Virus record (IMG/VR): IMGVR_UViG_3300045994_000321
Coordinates: 1-39,073 of that record
DNA length: 39,073 nucleotides
Strand: one strand, 5' to 3'
Origin: a virus
Part shown: positions 1 to 7,038 of the stretch, one piece after another
How positions within the stretch are numbered: position 1 is the stretch's first letter
Layout of the letters: each line of letters starts with the position of its first letter
Made by a program: the position numbers and the translations under genes
The notes under the pieces: model-generated
What the model was told of the DNA's origin: nothing
The model's database searches: none
What the model saw: only the letters and a program-made list of their open reading frames with translations

Positions 1-131
1 GGCCAGTAAAAAATATGTCGTGCGCGATGGTTTCATCGTGTTCCTCTCCGTTATCAGCGCCAAGGGCGACAAGTCTGAGCGCACCTACACCGGCGGTGAG
101 GAAGTCACCCTGGACGATGCCGACGCTGCAG
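1..131. repeat. Left copy of the 131-bp terminal repeat
   Basis: Bases 1-131 repeat 38943-39073. The two copies are identical for 126 bases, differ at 127 (T) versus 39069 (C), and agree for the last four. The difference is silent (an alanine codon, GCT or GCC). This is what remains when a circular or circularly permuted genome is opened at an arbitrary point. A genuine short terminal redundancy is less likely because it would begin inside a start codon. Confidence 0.9.
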
Positions 132-322
132 ACCACATCCACAAGCTGGAGTTTGCAAACCAGAAAGACCGTGATGCTGCCTTGGCTGCCGAGAAGGCCG
201 CCAACATCACCAGCATGGCCGCCAGTGATCCGTCCGCCCTCGTGCAAGCCTTGGTGGCCGCATTGGCTCAGGCGCAAGGCCTGGTTCCCGCCGCGCCTGC
301 GGCAGCTGCAGCCGCTCAGTAA
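1..322 (+). CDS. Small capsid-proximal protein (lambda FI position), 5' end cut by the window
   Basis: The reading frame is already open at base 1. The repeated copy at the right end shows that the true ATG lies at 38941, after an AAGGAGCC ribosome binding site, so the whole protein is 107 residues. It starts MASKKYVVRDG and has a Gly-Glu-Glu...Leu-Asp-Asp segment, a helical middle rich in Ala, Glu and Lys, and an Ala/Pro-rich tail. It follows the capsid gene directly and precedes the head-tail joining genes, the place of lambda FI, but I see no convincing FI sequence match. Its N-terminus resembles the 55-residue protein at 1073-1240. Being a real, late-expressed gene is well supported; a head maturation or packaging accessory role comes only from position. 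Confidence 0.75.
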   Translation, partial: ASKKYVVRDGFIVFLSVISAKGDKSERTYTGGEEVTLDDADAADHIHKLEFANQKDRDAALAAEKAANITSMAASDPSALVQALVAALAQAQGLVPAAPAAAAAAQ

Positions 323-334
323 CCGCACTGCACC

Positions 335-646
335 ATGTTCGCATCTGACGCGCTGACCTTCCTGGCTGACTTTGGTGACGCTATGAGCTGGACCCCCAGC
401 ACAGGCGGCACCACGGTTAGCGGGCCAGTACTTTTTGACGAAGGTGATTCGGGTGCCGATGGCGGCAATCACATCAGTCGTGAGTACACCCTGACGTTGG
501 AAACAGCAGCCTGGGCAGGTCTCAAGCGCAGCGAGCAGGTGGTGGTTTTACGCAATGGCGTGTATGGCACCTACAAGTTGCGAACGGACCTGGTGCAGCA
601 GGACGATGCTGTGTTCAGCGCCGTCAAACTCACCAAGGTGTCGTAA
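335..646 (+). CDS. Probable head-tail joining protein (gpFII-like)
   Basis: 103 residues, predicted mostly beta strand, with no membrane segment. Size and place, between the capsid-proximal gene and the tail terminator, match lambda FII, which joins the finished head to the tail. Visible features are an acidic loop around Asp-Glu-Gly-Asp-Ser and a C-terminal strand segment ending in KLTKVS. The stop TAA overlaps the next start as TAATG, so translation is coupled to the tail terminator gene. No clear Shine-Dalgarno sequence precedes the ATG. The function comes from gene order and size rather than a recognised motif; a minor tail-completion protein is the main alternative. Confidence 0.5.
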   Translation: MFASDALTFLADFGDAMSWTPSTGGTTVSGPVLFDEGDSGADGGNHISREYTLTLETAAWAGLKRSEQVVVLRNGVYGTYKLRTDLVQQDDAVFSAVKLTKVS

Positions 647-1062
647 TGGCCACAGTCCTAGCCCAAGTGCTTGACCGCCTGGACGTGCTGCTCAAGGCCA
701 ATGTGCCTGTGGGCTGCAATGTCTTTCGTGAACGCACTGAAGCGGAGAGCCGCAGCGAGGCACCTTGCGTCAATGTCACCCCGCGTGAAATTGCCATTGA
801 GTCATTCAGCCGCGAAATGGATAAGCACCAGGTGTCAATCGAACTGCGCATCCATGTGCGTGTCGATCCGCCCACACCCGCTGCGGAAGTGATCCATGCG
901 TCGTTTCATGGTGCCTTGATTGATGACAGCACCCTGCAGGCCCTGGTGGAGAGCATTCGCATTGAAGCGGCTAGCTTGTCCGAGGTCGAAGCGGATGCCA
1001 CCGCACTGGACAAAAACAGTCGGTACCGGTTCACCTACCTGATTCCCAAAAACACACTGTAA
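646..1062 (+). CDS. Tail terminator protein (gpU-like)
   Basis: 138 residues. Tail terminator proteins cap the growing tail tube at the length set by the tape measure and form the surface that meets the head. The protein shows the usual alpha/beta pattern: an N-terminal helix (LAQVLDRLDVLLKA), a central strand region with Arg-Glu-Arg and Asn-Val-Thr-Pro, then QVSIELRIHVRV, and a helix before the C-terminal strand YRFTYLI. It lies between the FII-like gene and the tail tube gene, as lambda U lies between FII/Z and V. Its start overlaps the previous stop by one base. The Z gene expected near here is missing and lies at 28373-28963 instead. Confidence 0.7.
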   Translation: MATVLAQVLDRLDVLLKANVPVGCNVFRERTEAESRSEAPCVNVTPREIAIESFSREMDKHQVSIELRIHVRVDPPTPAAEVIHASFHGALIDDSTLQALVESIRIEAASLSEVEADATALDKNSRYRFTYLIPKNTL

Positions 1063-1072
1063 GGAGCCTTTT

Positions 1073-1240
1073 ATGGCCAAGTACATCATTCGCCCTGGTG
1101 CGAGCTTTCGCATGCCCGACGGCAGTCTGAAAAGCGCCGGCGATGAAATCGAACTGGACTCTGATGTGGTGCTCGCGCATCCCAACAGCGTTGACCCTGT
1201 GCCGGAAGTTGCTCCTGCAGCCGCCGACGTTCCCGCTTAA
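1073..1240 (+). CDS. 55-residue protein between tail terminator and tail tube genes
   Basis: The ATG at 1073 follows AAGGAG (1061-1066) at good spacing, and the frame runs to TAA at 1238-1240. The product starts MAKYIIRPG, contains GDEIELDSD, and ends in an Ala/Pro/Val-rich tail. Both the leader (AAGGAGCCTTnnATGGCC) and the N-terminal protein pattern (K-Y-[IV]-[IV]-R-x-G, later G-[GD]-E-[EI]-x-LD) resemble the gene that starts at 38941, so the two may be paralogues. No domain is recognised. Position in the late operon suggests a virion assembly accessory or minor structural role. Confidence 0.65.
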   Translation: MAKYIIRPGASFRMPDGSLKSAGDEIELDSDVVLAHPNSVDPVPEVAPAAADVPA

Positions 1241-1267
1241 CTGAACCCCATTTAAAGGACGTTCTCC

Positions 1268-2023
1268 ATGACCACGAAACAGAAATTCGGCGTTGGCGTT
1301 TTGATCGCCACCACCCGCACTGACGCCTCCGGTGTCGCCCTGGCCGTTCCCCAGTCGTACCGCATCGGTATCCTGCAGGACGTGTCCACAGACTTCAGCT
1401 TTGAAGCTAAACCCCTGTACGGAGCTAATCAGCTGCCCGTCGATCAGGGCCGAGGCAAAGCCAAGCTGACGTTTAGCGCCAAGACTGCGGACATCAACGC
1501 AACGGCATTGGCGGCGCTGCACTTTGGCATCACCCCCACGGTAGGTGTGAAGTTGCCCCAGCTTGACTTTGCAGCCTCTGTGCCGACCACACCGTTTCAA
1601 GTGACCCCGACTATTCCTGGTAGCGGCACGTTCCTGTCGGATTTGGGCGTGAGTGACACCTCTGGTAATAACTACACCCGTGTGGCCAGCGCACCCACAA
1701 CCGGTCAATACTCGGTCAGTGCAGGCGTCTACACCTTCGCAGCTGCGGACACCGGTAAGGCCCTGTTGATCAGCAGCGAGTACACCGCAGCCACAGGCGG
1801 CATCATTGTCCCGATGACCAACCAGCTGATGGGCTACAGCCCCAGCTTCTCGGCCATTTTGTACAACGATTCCAAGGGCAGCAAGCTCGGACTGAAGTTG
1901 AACAATTGCCAATCGGACAAGCTGGCCTTGCCCTTCAAGAATGAAGATTTCGTAATTGCCGACTTTGGCTTTATGGCCTTGGACGACGGCACGGGTTCTG
2001 CTGGCTATTGGTGCCAGACATGA
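1268..2023 (+). CDS. Major tail (tube) protein, gpV-like
   Basis: 251 residues, beta-rich with no membrane segment, with a ribosome binding site (AAAGGACG) before the ATG. Tail tube proteins stack as hexameric rings around the tape measure. The N-terminal portion (RIGILQDVSTDFSFEAKPLY, then AKLTFSAKTADI) and the C-terminal part, where DFVIADFGFMAL lies close to the end, fit the siphoviral tube fold. A Thr/Ser/Gly-rich middle (about residues 95-185) may be an inserted surface domain, as in lambda gpV. The stop overlaps the next ATG (ATGA). Length and position between the terminator and the G/GT chaperones support the call. Confidence 0.75.
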   Translation: MTTKQKFGVGVLIATTRTDASGVALAVPQSYRIGILQDVSTDFSFEAKPLYGANQLPVDQGRGKAKLTFSAKTADINATALAALHFGITPTVGVKLPQLDFAASVPTTPFQVTPTIPGSGTFLSDLGVSDTSGNNYTRVASAPTTGQYSVSAGVYTFAAADTGKALLISSEYTAATGGIIVPMTNQLMGYSPSFSAILYNDSKGSKLGLKLNNCQSDKLALPFKNEDFVIADFGFMALDDGTGSAGYWCQT

Positions 2024-2433
2024 TTGAGCGCCCCCTGATCCCCGGCGTTGAATACGACTTCGGGGGAGGGCGGGTGTACATGCTGCCGCCCTTGTCGCTT
2101 GGCGCTCTGGAAGTCTTGCAGGAGAAACTTTCTGCGTTGCCCACACTCGACTCCATGGATCCAGTTGCCATTCGAACCATGACAGATGCCACGCACATGG
2201 CTTTGCGTCGCAACTATCCGGACATCACACGGGAAGAAGTGGGCGAGTTGGTGGACATATCCATCATTGGCGACGTGTATGGATGCCTGCTAGATGCCGC
2301 GGGTGTGCGCCGCAAAGCCCAGGCGCTAGAGCGGGGAAACGCTCAAGCGAAGAGCCAGTTAGTTGGAACAGGCTCTTCGCTCGAATCTGCGCCAACACCG
2401 GTTGGACTTGGGACTACGTCCGCACCCATGTAG
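2020..2433 (+). CDS. Tail assembly chaperone gpG-like (unshifted product)
   Basis: 137 residues from the ATG at 2020, which overlaps the tail tube stop as ATGA; a TTG four codons earlier was set aside because it lies deeper in the upstream gene. In siphoviruses the G protein and its frameshifted form GT hold the tape measure soluble and recruit tube subunits. The N-terminal two thirds looks like a real folded protein (PGVEYDFGGGRVYMLPPLSL, then several helices). The last 30 residues after the slippery site look disordered. A GGGAAAC heptamer and hairpin at 2334-2381 and an open -1 frame with a convincing protein to 2708 identify the G/GT arrangement. Confidence 0.75.
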   Translation: MIERPLIPGVEYDFGGGRVYMLPPLSLGALEVLQEKLSALPTLDSMDPVAIRTMTDATHMALRRNYPDITREEVGELVDISIIGDVYGCLLDAAGVRRKAQALERGNAQAKSQLVGTGSSLESAPTPVGLGTTSAPM

Positions 2434-2708
2434 ACCTGCCCACGCTGCGGGCCATGGAGGAAGAGTGGCGCGAGCATCCACCGGTACACCACCTGGTGGC
2501 GGCACACCTTGACTACAAGCCTGCAGCCCCGCCCGAGGATGACACCCCTGACGACGACCTGAGCGGCCCGGCACCCAGTCGACCCGAGTGGATTGCAGGC
2601 ATGGGAAGAAACCTGCAGGCACCAGAAGGTATGGCCACTGCCGCATCCCCCGAAGAAGCCCTGGCCTCGCTGGAGCGAATGTTTTTTGGAGAAGTTCATG
2701 AGCTCTGA
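2020..2708 (+). CDS. Tail assembly chaperone gpGT-like, made by -1 frameshift at 2334-2340
   Basis: Ribosomes slipping back one base at G-GGA-AAC (2334-2340) leave the G frame after Asn107 and continue in the frame that ends at TGA 2706-2708, giving about 229 residues. The T part reads sensibly from the join: an aromatic segment (NTGWTWDYVR), RAMEEEWREHPPVHHLVAAH, an acidic Pro-rich linker, and a C-terminal helix (EEALASLERMF). This frame has no good start signal of its own near the join, and a separate start at 2283 would add nonsense-looking residues. The C-terminus overlaps the tape measure start. GT is expected to be the minor product that binds the tape measure. Confidence 0.75.
2334..2381 (+). 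promoter_or_regulatory. Programmed -1 ribosomal frameshift signal
   Basis: The slippery heptamer G-GGA-AAC (2334-2340) is in the correct register for the G frame. Five bases later comes a perfect 11-bp stem (AGCGAAGAGCC, 2346-2356, with its complement at 2371-2381) closing a 14-base loop. Lambda uses the related heptamer GGGAAAG at the same place in its G/T genes. The heptamer, spacer, hairpin and matching downstream frame together make this a strong call. Confidence 0.85.
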
Positions 2709-5127
2709 CGGCAAAGAATTCAAGACGGATATCACCGCCGACCCTTCAGCGTTTGAGGCTGGAATGAAAAAGGCGGCCAAGTCGGCTGCTGATGCCAGCA
2801 AAACGATTGACTCGGAGTTCAAGCGCATTGGCGAGACCTTTAGCTCGGTCACCAAGTACCTGGCAGGTTTCACTGCCGTGCTGGCTGGTGGCGGTGCGCT
2901 GAAAAAGTTCATTAGCGATGCCAATGATTGGAACAGCGAAGCGGGCAAGATGAGCAAGCAGCTGGGTATCACTACCCAGCAAGCCAGCGTTTTGAATGTG
3001 GCGCTGAATCATCTGGGCATTGATTCGTCCGTCGTCACCGATGCGGCGATGAGACTGAGCAAGAACATCCAGACGAATGGCCAGGCCTTTGATGTGTTGG
3101 GCGTCAAGGTGCGCGATACCACCGGCGCTTACCGCCCGGTTACCGAGGTCATGGGCGAGGTCAATGCAAAGCTGGCCGCAATCCACAACCCCATTGAGCA
3201 AAACATTGCAGGCATGCAGGTCTACGGCAAGGGCTGGGGGGAAGTGCGTGCCATGTTGAAGCTGACTACGGCCGTGATGTCGGATGCGGAGATCCGCGCA
3301 AAGCAATTGGGCTTGATCGTGGGGCCTGAAGGCGTGGCCATGAGCAAGCAGTACAGCATGCAGATGAAGGATCTGAATCTGGTTGGCAAGAGCCTGGAGA
3401 TTCAGTTCGGCAATCAGTTGCTGCCGGTGTTCACTCGCATGGGCAAGTTTATGAGTGAGGAAGGCCCGACCATGGGCAAGGTATTTGGTACCGTGTTGGA
3501 GGGTATTGGCTTTGCTGCAGCCTCAGTATGGCTGGCACTTAAAGATATGGGAGATGGCATTGGCGCACTAGCGGCTCAAGCTGCGGCACTTCTATCTGGT
3601 GACCTGGCGGGCTTCAGGGCGATCGGTAAGGCGCGTGATGAAGAAGCTGCAAAAAATGAGGCTGCCTATGAGCGGATGAAGGCCACTTTCGGCAAGCCAC
3701 TTCCGCCGCCCAAGGTGGAGCATGGCGACGACAAGCCAGAACCGAAATATCACTTCAAGGAAAAAGCGGTCAAGGTCCAGATGGAAAAGGAAGACCCTTC
3801 GCGCATGGGCGAGTGGGAAGCGCGCCTTGCGCAGGACAAAGTGGGCCTGGAGCGACAAGGAATGCTCGAAGGCCAATTCCGTGAGATGACCAAAGCGCAG
3901 GAAACAAAATACTGGGCAGAGCTCCTAGCCCGCAAGGACCTGAGCGATGCCGAGTGCATTGCCCTGACTCGCAAGGCTGCAGATGTCGAGATGGCCACGA
4001 TCAAGGACAAATTTGACATTGAGGTGGCGGTGCTGAATTCCAAGGCCGCTGCCTACAAAAACAACGCCGACCAGCGCATGCGTATCGAGCTTCAGATACA
4101 GGCCAAGTACCAACAAGGCACGAAGCAGTACGAAGATTCGGCCAAGCGCATCGTGGAAATTCAGCGCCAAGCGGCTGACCAGGAGCGCGCGATCCGGGCC
4201 AGTCGCGTCCAGGCAGAGCGCGATTCACGTCTGCAGTCCATCGGTCTTGAAGAGCAGGCAACGCAGACCGAGGCCCAGCTGGGTCTGCTGGACCAGGCGC
4301 AAGTCTTGGCTGCTCAGGCTGCATTTGAAAATCGCCGCAACGCGATCTCTCTTGAGGCCATCCTGGAGCGCGAGCAAATTGCGCTGCTGGACCCTGACAG
4401 AAACATTGTCGAGATTGAAAAAATCAATTCGGAAAAGGAAGCGCTGGAGCGCGCGCATCAATTGCGCATGGGGCAAATCCGAGAGCAGGCTGTGCTTGAG
4501 ACACAAAGAACCACGCTGGGTGTGATCACCTCAATGGGCTCAGGGTTCCAGAATGTATTTAACCAAGCCATGCAGGGCCAGCTGTCACTAAAGGGGGTGA
4601 TGCAAGGTCTTTGGCAGTCTATGACCCAGGCAGTATCGAGCGCCCTTGCGCAGATGGCGGCCAAATGGCTTATGACAAAGATGGCGCAAATGCTGCTTGG
4701 CAAGACTTCTGCGCTTTCCGAAATTTCTGGGAATGCTGGTGTGGCTGGCTCTGCTGCGGTTGCCAGTACTGCAGCGATTCCCATTGTTGGCCCTGCCATG
4801 GCTCCTGCTGCGGGTGCCGCTGCCTTTGCTGCAGCTATGGCATTTGCGCCCATGGCCAGTGCCGCCGGTGGCTTCGACATTCCCGGCAACGTGAACCCGA
4901 TTGTGCAGGCGCATGCACGCGAAATGATCTTGCCGGCAAAGCATGCCGACGTGATCCGCAGCATGGCTGATCAAGGGCAGGGCGTTGGTAGCGGTGGCGA
5001 TCAGTACCACATCAACATCCAGGCAGTGGATGCACCCAGCGTGCAGCGCTTGTTTATGGATAACGGGCACCACCTGGTTGCATCCATGCGCAGGCAGGCC
5101 CGCAACTACGCGCCGTCAAAAGCATGA
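2698..5127 (+). CDS. Tail tape measure protein (gpH-like)
   Basis: 809 residues from the ATG at 2698, which overlaps the end of the GT frame; an upstream in-frame start at 2593 lies inside the chaperone coding region and was rejected. Tape measure proteins fill the tail tube, fix its length and help DNA cross the host membrane. The protein opens with long helices (AFEAGMKKAAKSAADASKTID), has a hydrophobic segment near residues 260-280, a long Lys/Glu/Gln/Arg coiled-coil region (about 365-620), and an Ala/Gly/Pro-rich hydrophobic stretch (about 680-725) that could insert in membranes. It ends with a GFDIPGN...REMILPAKHADVIR block typical of lambda-family tape measures. At about 0.15 nm per residue the tail would be near 120 nm (inference). 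Confidence 0.9.
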   Translation: MSSDGKEFKTDITADPSAFEAGMKKAAKSAADASKTIDSEFKRIGETFSSVTKYLAGFTAVLAGGGALKKFISDANDWNSEAGKMSKQLGITTQQASVLNVALNHLGIDSSVVTDAAMRLSKNIQTNGQAFDVLGVKVRDTTGAYRPVTEVMGEVNAKLAAIHNPIEQNIAGMQVYGKGWGEVRAMLKLTTAVMSDAEIRAKQLGLIVGPEGVAMSKQYSMQMKDLNLVGKSLEIQFGNQLLPVFTRMGKFMSEEGPTMGKVFGTVLEGIGFAAASVWLALKDMGDGIGALAAQAAALLSGDLAGFRAIGKARDEEAAKNEAAYERMKATFGKPLPPPKVEHGDDKPEPKYHFKEKAVKVQMEKEDPSRMGEWEARLAQDKVGLERQGMLEGQFREMTKAQETKYWAELLARKDLSDAECIALTRKAADVEMATIKDKFDIEVAVLNSKAAAYKNNADQRMRIELQIQAKYQQGTKQYEDSAKRIVEIQRQAADQERAIRASRVQAERDSRLQSIGLEEQATQTEAQLGLLDQAQVLAAQAAFENRRNAISLEAILEREQIALLDPDRNIVEIEKINSEKEALERAHQLRMGQIREQAVLETQRTTLGVITSMGSGFQNVFNQAMQGQLSLKGVMQGLWQSMTQAVSSALAQMAAKWLMTKMAQMLLGKTSALSEISGNAGVAGSAAVASTAAIPIVGPAMAPAAGAAAFAAAMAFAPMASAAGGFDIPGNVNPIVQAHAREMILPAKHADVIRSMADQGQGVGSGGDQYHINIQAVDAPSVQRLFMDNGHHLVASMRRQARNYAPSKA

Positions 5128-5747
5128 GCAACGCTGTTTTTCCAATCGCCTTGCCAGGCCTCTCGGTTACCTCGCCCGTTGTTGCGCCTCGGTTTAACAC
5201 CAAGGCGCAGGGCGCCGTATCGGGCCGGGAGACGCGCGCAGCGTTCATGCAATACCCGCTGTGGGACATCACTGTGGGATACGAGTTCCTGCGCACCAGC
5301 GTGGTGTTGCCCGAGCTCAATACCCTGGTCGGATTTTTTGGCGCACGCAAGGGTTCGTGGGATTCGTTCCTGATCCTGCTGCCGGAAGACAACGCATGCA
5401 CCGATATGGCATTTGCCACCGGTGATGGGGTTACCAGGGTGTTTCAGCTTACGCGCTCGCGTGGGGCGGGGGGATTTGCATTTTCTGAGCCGGTTATGAA
5501 CGTTTTGGCCCTCACCAATATCAAGGCGGCTGGGTCGGTAGTTTCTGGTGCGACTTACAGCATTGGCAGCACAGGGCTGGTGACATTCATCACAGCACCA
5601 GCCAATGGCGCGTTACTTACCTGGACGGGCAGCTACTACTTTCGCTGCCGGTTTTTGCAGGACACGGTCGAGTTTGCCCGCTTCATGTCAAACCTGTGGG
5701 ATGCAAAGAAGGTGCAAATGGTCGGCGCGCCTGGTAACCGGGTTTAA
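5124..5747 (+). CDS. DUF2460 family distal-tail protein
   Basis: 207 residues; the ATG overlaps the tape measure stop (ATGA). The N-terminus (FPIALPGLSVTSPVVAPRF, then QYPLWDITVGYEFLR) and the ending (FRCRFLQDTVEFARF, then MSNLWDAKKVQMVG) match my recollection of DUF2460/TIGR02217 proteins. In Rhodobacter gene transfer agents the equivalent gene (g12) encodes the distal tail protein that closes the tube and carries the hub. The next genes, DUF2163, NlpC/P60 and a giant central protein, follow in the same order as GTA g13-g15. A Thr/Ser/Gly-rich segment at about 115-175 may be an inserted surface domain. Confidence 0.8.
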   Translation: MSNAVFPIALPGLSVTSPVVAPRFNTKAQGAVSGRETRAAFMQYPLWDITVGYEFLRTSVVLPELNTLVGFFGARKGSWDSFLILLPEDNACTDMAFATGDGVTRVFQLTRSRGAGGFAFSEPVMNVLALTNIKAAGSVVSGATYSIGSTGLVTFITAPANGALLTWTGSYYFRCRFLQDTVEFARFMSNLWDAKKVQMVGAPGNRV

Positions 5748-5749
5748 GC

Positions 5750-6607
5750 ATGAAAAACATCACAACCACTTTGCGCACACACCTGCAAGGCGGGGGCCCA
5801 TTCACGATGGCCGATCTGTACACGATCACGATGGCATCTGGCGCAGTCTTGCGCTGGACGGACTTCGATGTGGACATCGTGCATCCGACTTCTGGACAAA
5901 CGCACTCCAGCACAGGCCCCGTCCTAAAGCGTGGAAAAACCCGTGTTGTTATTGGTGTGGAGGTAGATACCCTAGATATAAATATTTACCCCACGACGAA
6001 CGACCTGATCAACGGCGTTTCATTGCTGTCTGCCGCGCAAGCTGGTGCATTCGACGGCGCCATGTTGACTTTAGAGCGCGCCTTTCTGTCGCCTTCTCCA
6101 ATCGCCTTGGGCGTGGTCCACCTGTTCTACGGGCGCTTCGCAGATTTGCAGCTCGGTCGCACCGCATTGCAATGCCGCATCAATTCCGGCACTGAATCTT
6201 TCATTGTTCAATTGCCGCGCAATGTGTACCAGCCTGGCTGTGTGCACACCCTGTTCGATTCAGGTTGCGGCCTGGCGCGCACCGCTTTCGCATCCACCAC
6301 ATCCGTTGCAAGCAGCAGCACTGCAGTTCTGCTCAATTGCAGTCTGGGCCAAGCCGCTGGTTACTTTGATCGCGGCTATGTGATGTTTGTGGGCGGTGTG
6401 CTGGATGGTGTTCGCCGCACGATCAAGAGTCATACCGCCGGAGTACTGAATCTATTTTCTCCACTGCCATCGGTGCCCACCGTTGGCGCGAGCTTCACGG
6501 CCTATCCGGGCTGCGACAAGTTGCAAGCCACATGCACAACCAAATTCAGCAACGTGATCAATTTCCGTGGCGCTCCATACATCCCTGCTCCGGAGACTGC
6601 GGCATGA
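5750..6607 (+). CDS. DUF2163 (BR0599-type) tail hub protein, likely iron-sulfur
   Basis: 285 residues. The N-terminus has the usual beta layout (YTITMASGAVLRWTDFDVDI); the centre has LTLERAFLSP and HLFYGRFADLQL; the C-terminus CTTKFSNVINFRGAPYIPAP is the signature end of the family. Cys164, Cys173, Cys255 and Cys262 are spaced like the ligands proposed to hold a [4Fe-4S] cluster in the GTA hub, a feature shared with lambda gpL. It begins two bases after the distal-tail stop, and its own stop overlaps the peptidase start (ATGA). It should connect the distal tail ring to the central fiber protein. Family recognition is confident; the cluster is inferred from Cys spacing. Confidence 0.8.
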   Translation: MKNITTTLRTHLQGGGPFTMADLYTITMASGAVLRWTDFDVDIVHPTSGQTHSSTGPVLKRGKTRVVIGVEVDTLDINIYPTTNDLINGVSLLSAAQAGAFDGAMLTLERAFLSPSPIALGVVHLFYGRFADLQLGRTALQCRINSGTESFIVQLPRNVYQPGCVHTLFDSGCGLARTAFASTTSVASSSTAVLLNCSLGQAAGYFDRGYVMFVGGVLDGVRRTIKSHTAGVLNLFSPLPSVPTVGASFTAYPGCDKLQATCTTKFSNVINFRGAPYIPAPETAA

Positions 6608-7038
6608 CCGAACGCCAAGCAATCGTCGCAGCAGCAAAGGAATGGCTGGGCACGCCGTTTCACCACGCCGCGCGCGTGAAAGGTGCTGGCGTGGACTGTG
6701 CCAATTTACTGGTCGCTGTATTTGCGGGTGTTGGGTTAGTGCCTGACGTGCTGCTGGACTACTACCCACCTGACTGGCACCTGCACCGCGAAGAGGGCCG
6801 GTTTCTGGCCATCCTCGGCCAGTACGCCGATCCGCTGCCGACAGACGACTCGCCACTGCCTGGTGACATCGCCATGTTCACCTATGGCAGGCAGGCCGCG
6901 CACGGAGCCATTATTGTTGGCTGGCCGGTGGTGTGCCATGCCTGGCGTGATGTGGGTAAGGTAGTGCTGACCGAGGCGGACACCGGGCCGCTGGGCGAGC
7001 GACTGGCAGGCTTCTACCGCGTGCGAGGTTTGACATGA
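6604..7038 (+). CDS. NlpC/P60-family tail-tip peptidoglycan hydrolase
   Basis: 144 residues from the ATG at 6604, which overlaps the previous stop (ATGA); a longer reading from 6532 lies inside the hub gene. Cys32 in GVDCANLL is the predicted nucleophile, His100 in QAAHGAIIVGW the general base, and His112 in VCHAW the third polar residue, matching the Cys-His-His pattern of NlpC/P60 cell-wall peptidases. Such enzymes (lambda gpK, GTA g14) are carried in the tail tip and cut peptide stems during DNA entry. It is nested between the hub and J genes with overlaps on both sides, so all are probably made in step. Confidence 0.85.
   Translation: MTERQAIVAAAKEWLGTPFHHAARVKGAGVDCANLLVAVFAGVGLVPDVLLDYYPPDWHLHREEGRFLAILGQYADPLPTDDSPLPGDIAMFTYGRQAAHGAIIVGWPVVCHAWRDVGKVVLTEADTGPLGERLAGFYRVRGLT

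Noticed and set aside
1031-2146. Long minus-strand open frame (371 residues) opposite the tail tube region
   Set aside because: Shadow of the virion genes on the plus strand: its composition (Arg, Gly, Gln, His, Cys) is that of an antisense frame and there is no start signal.
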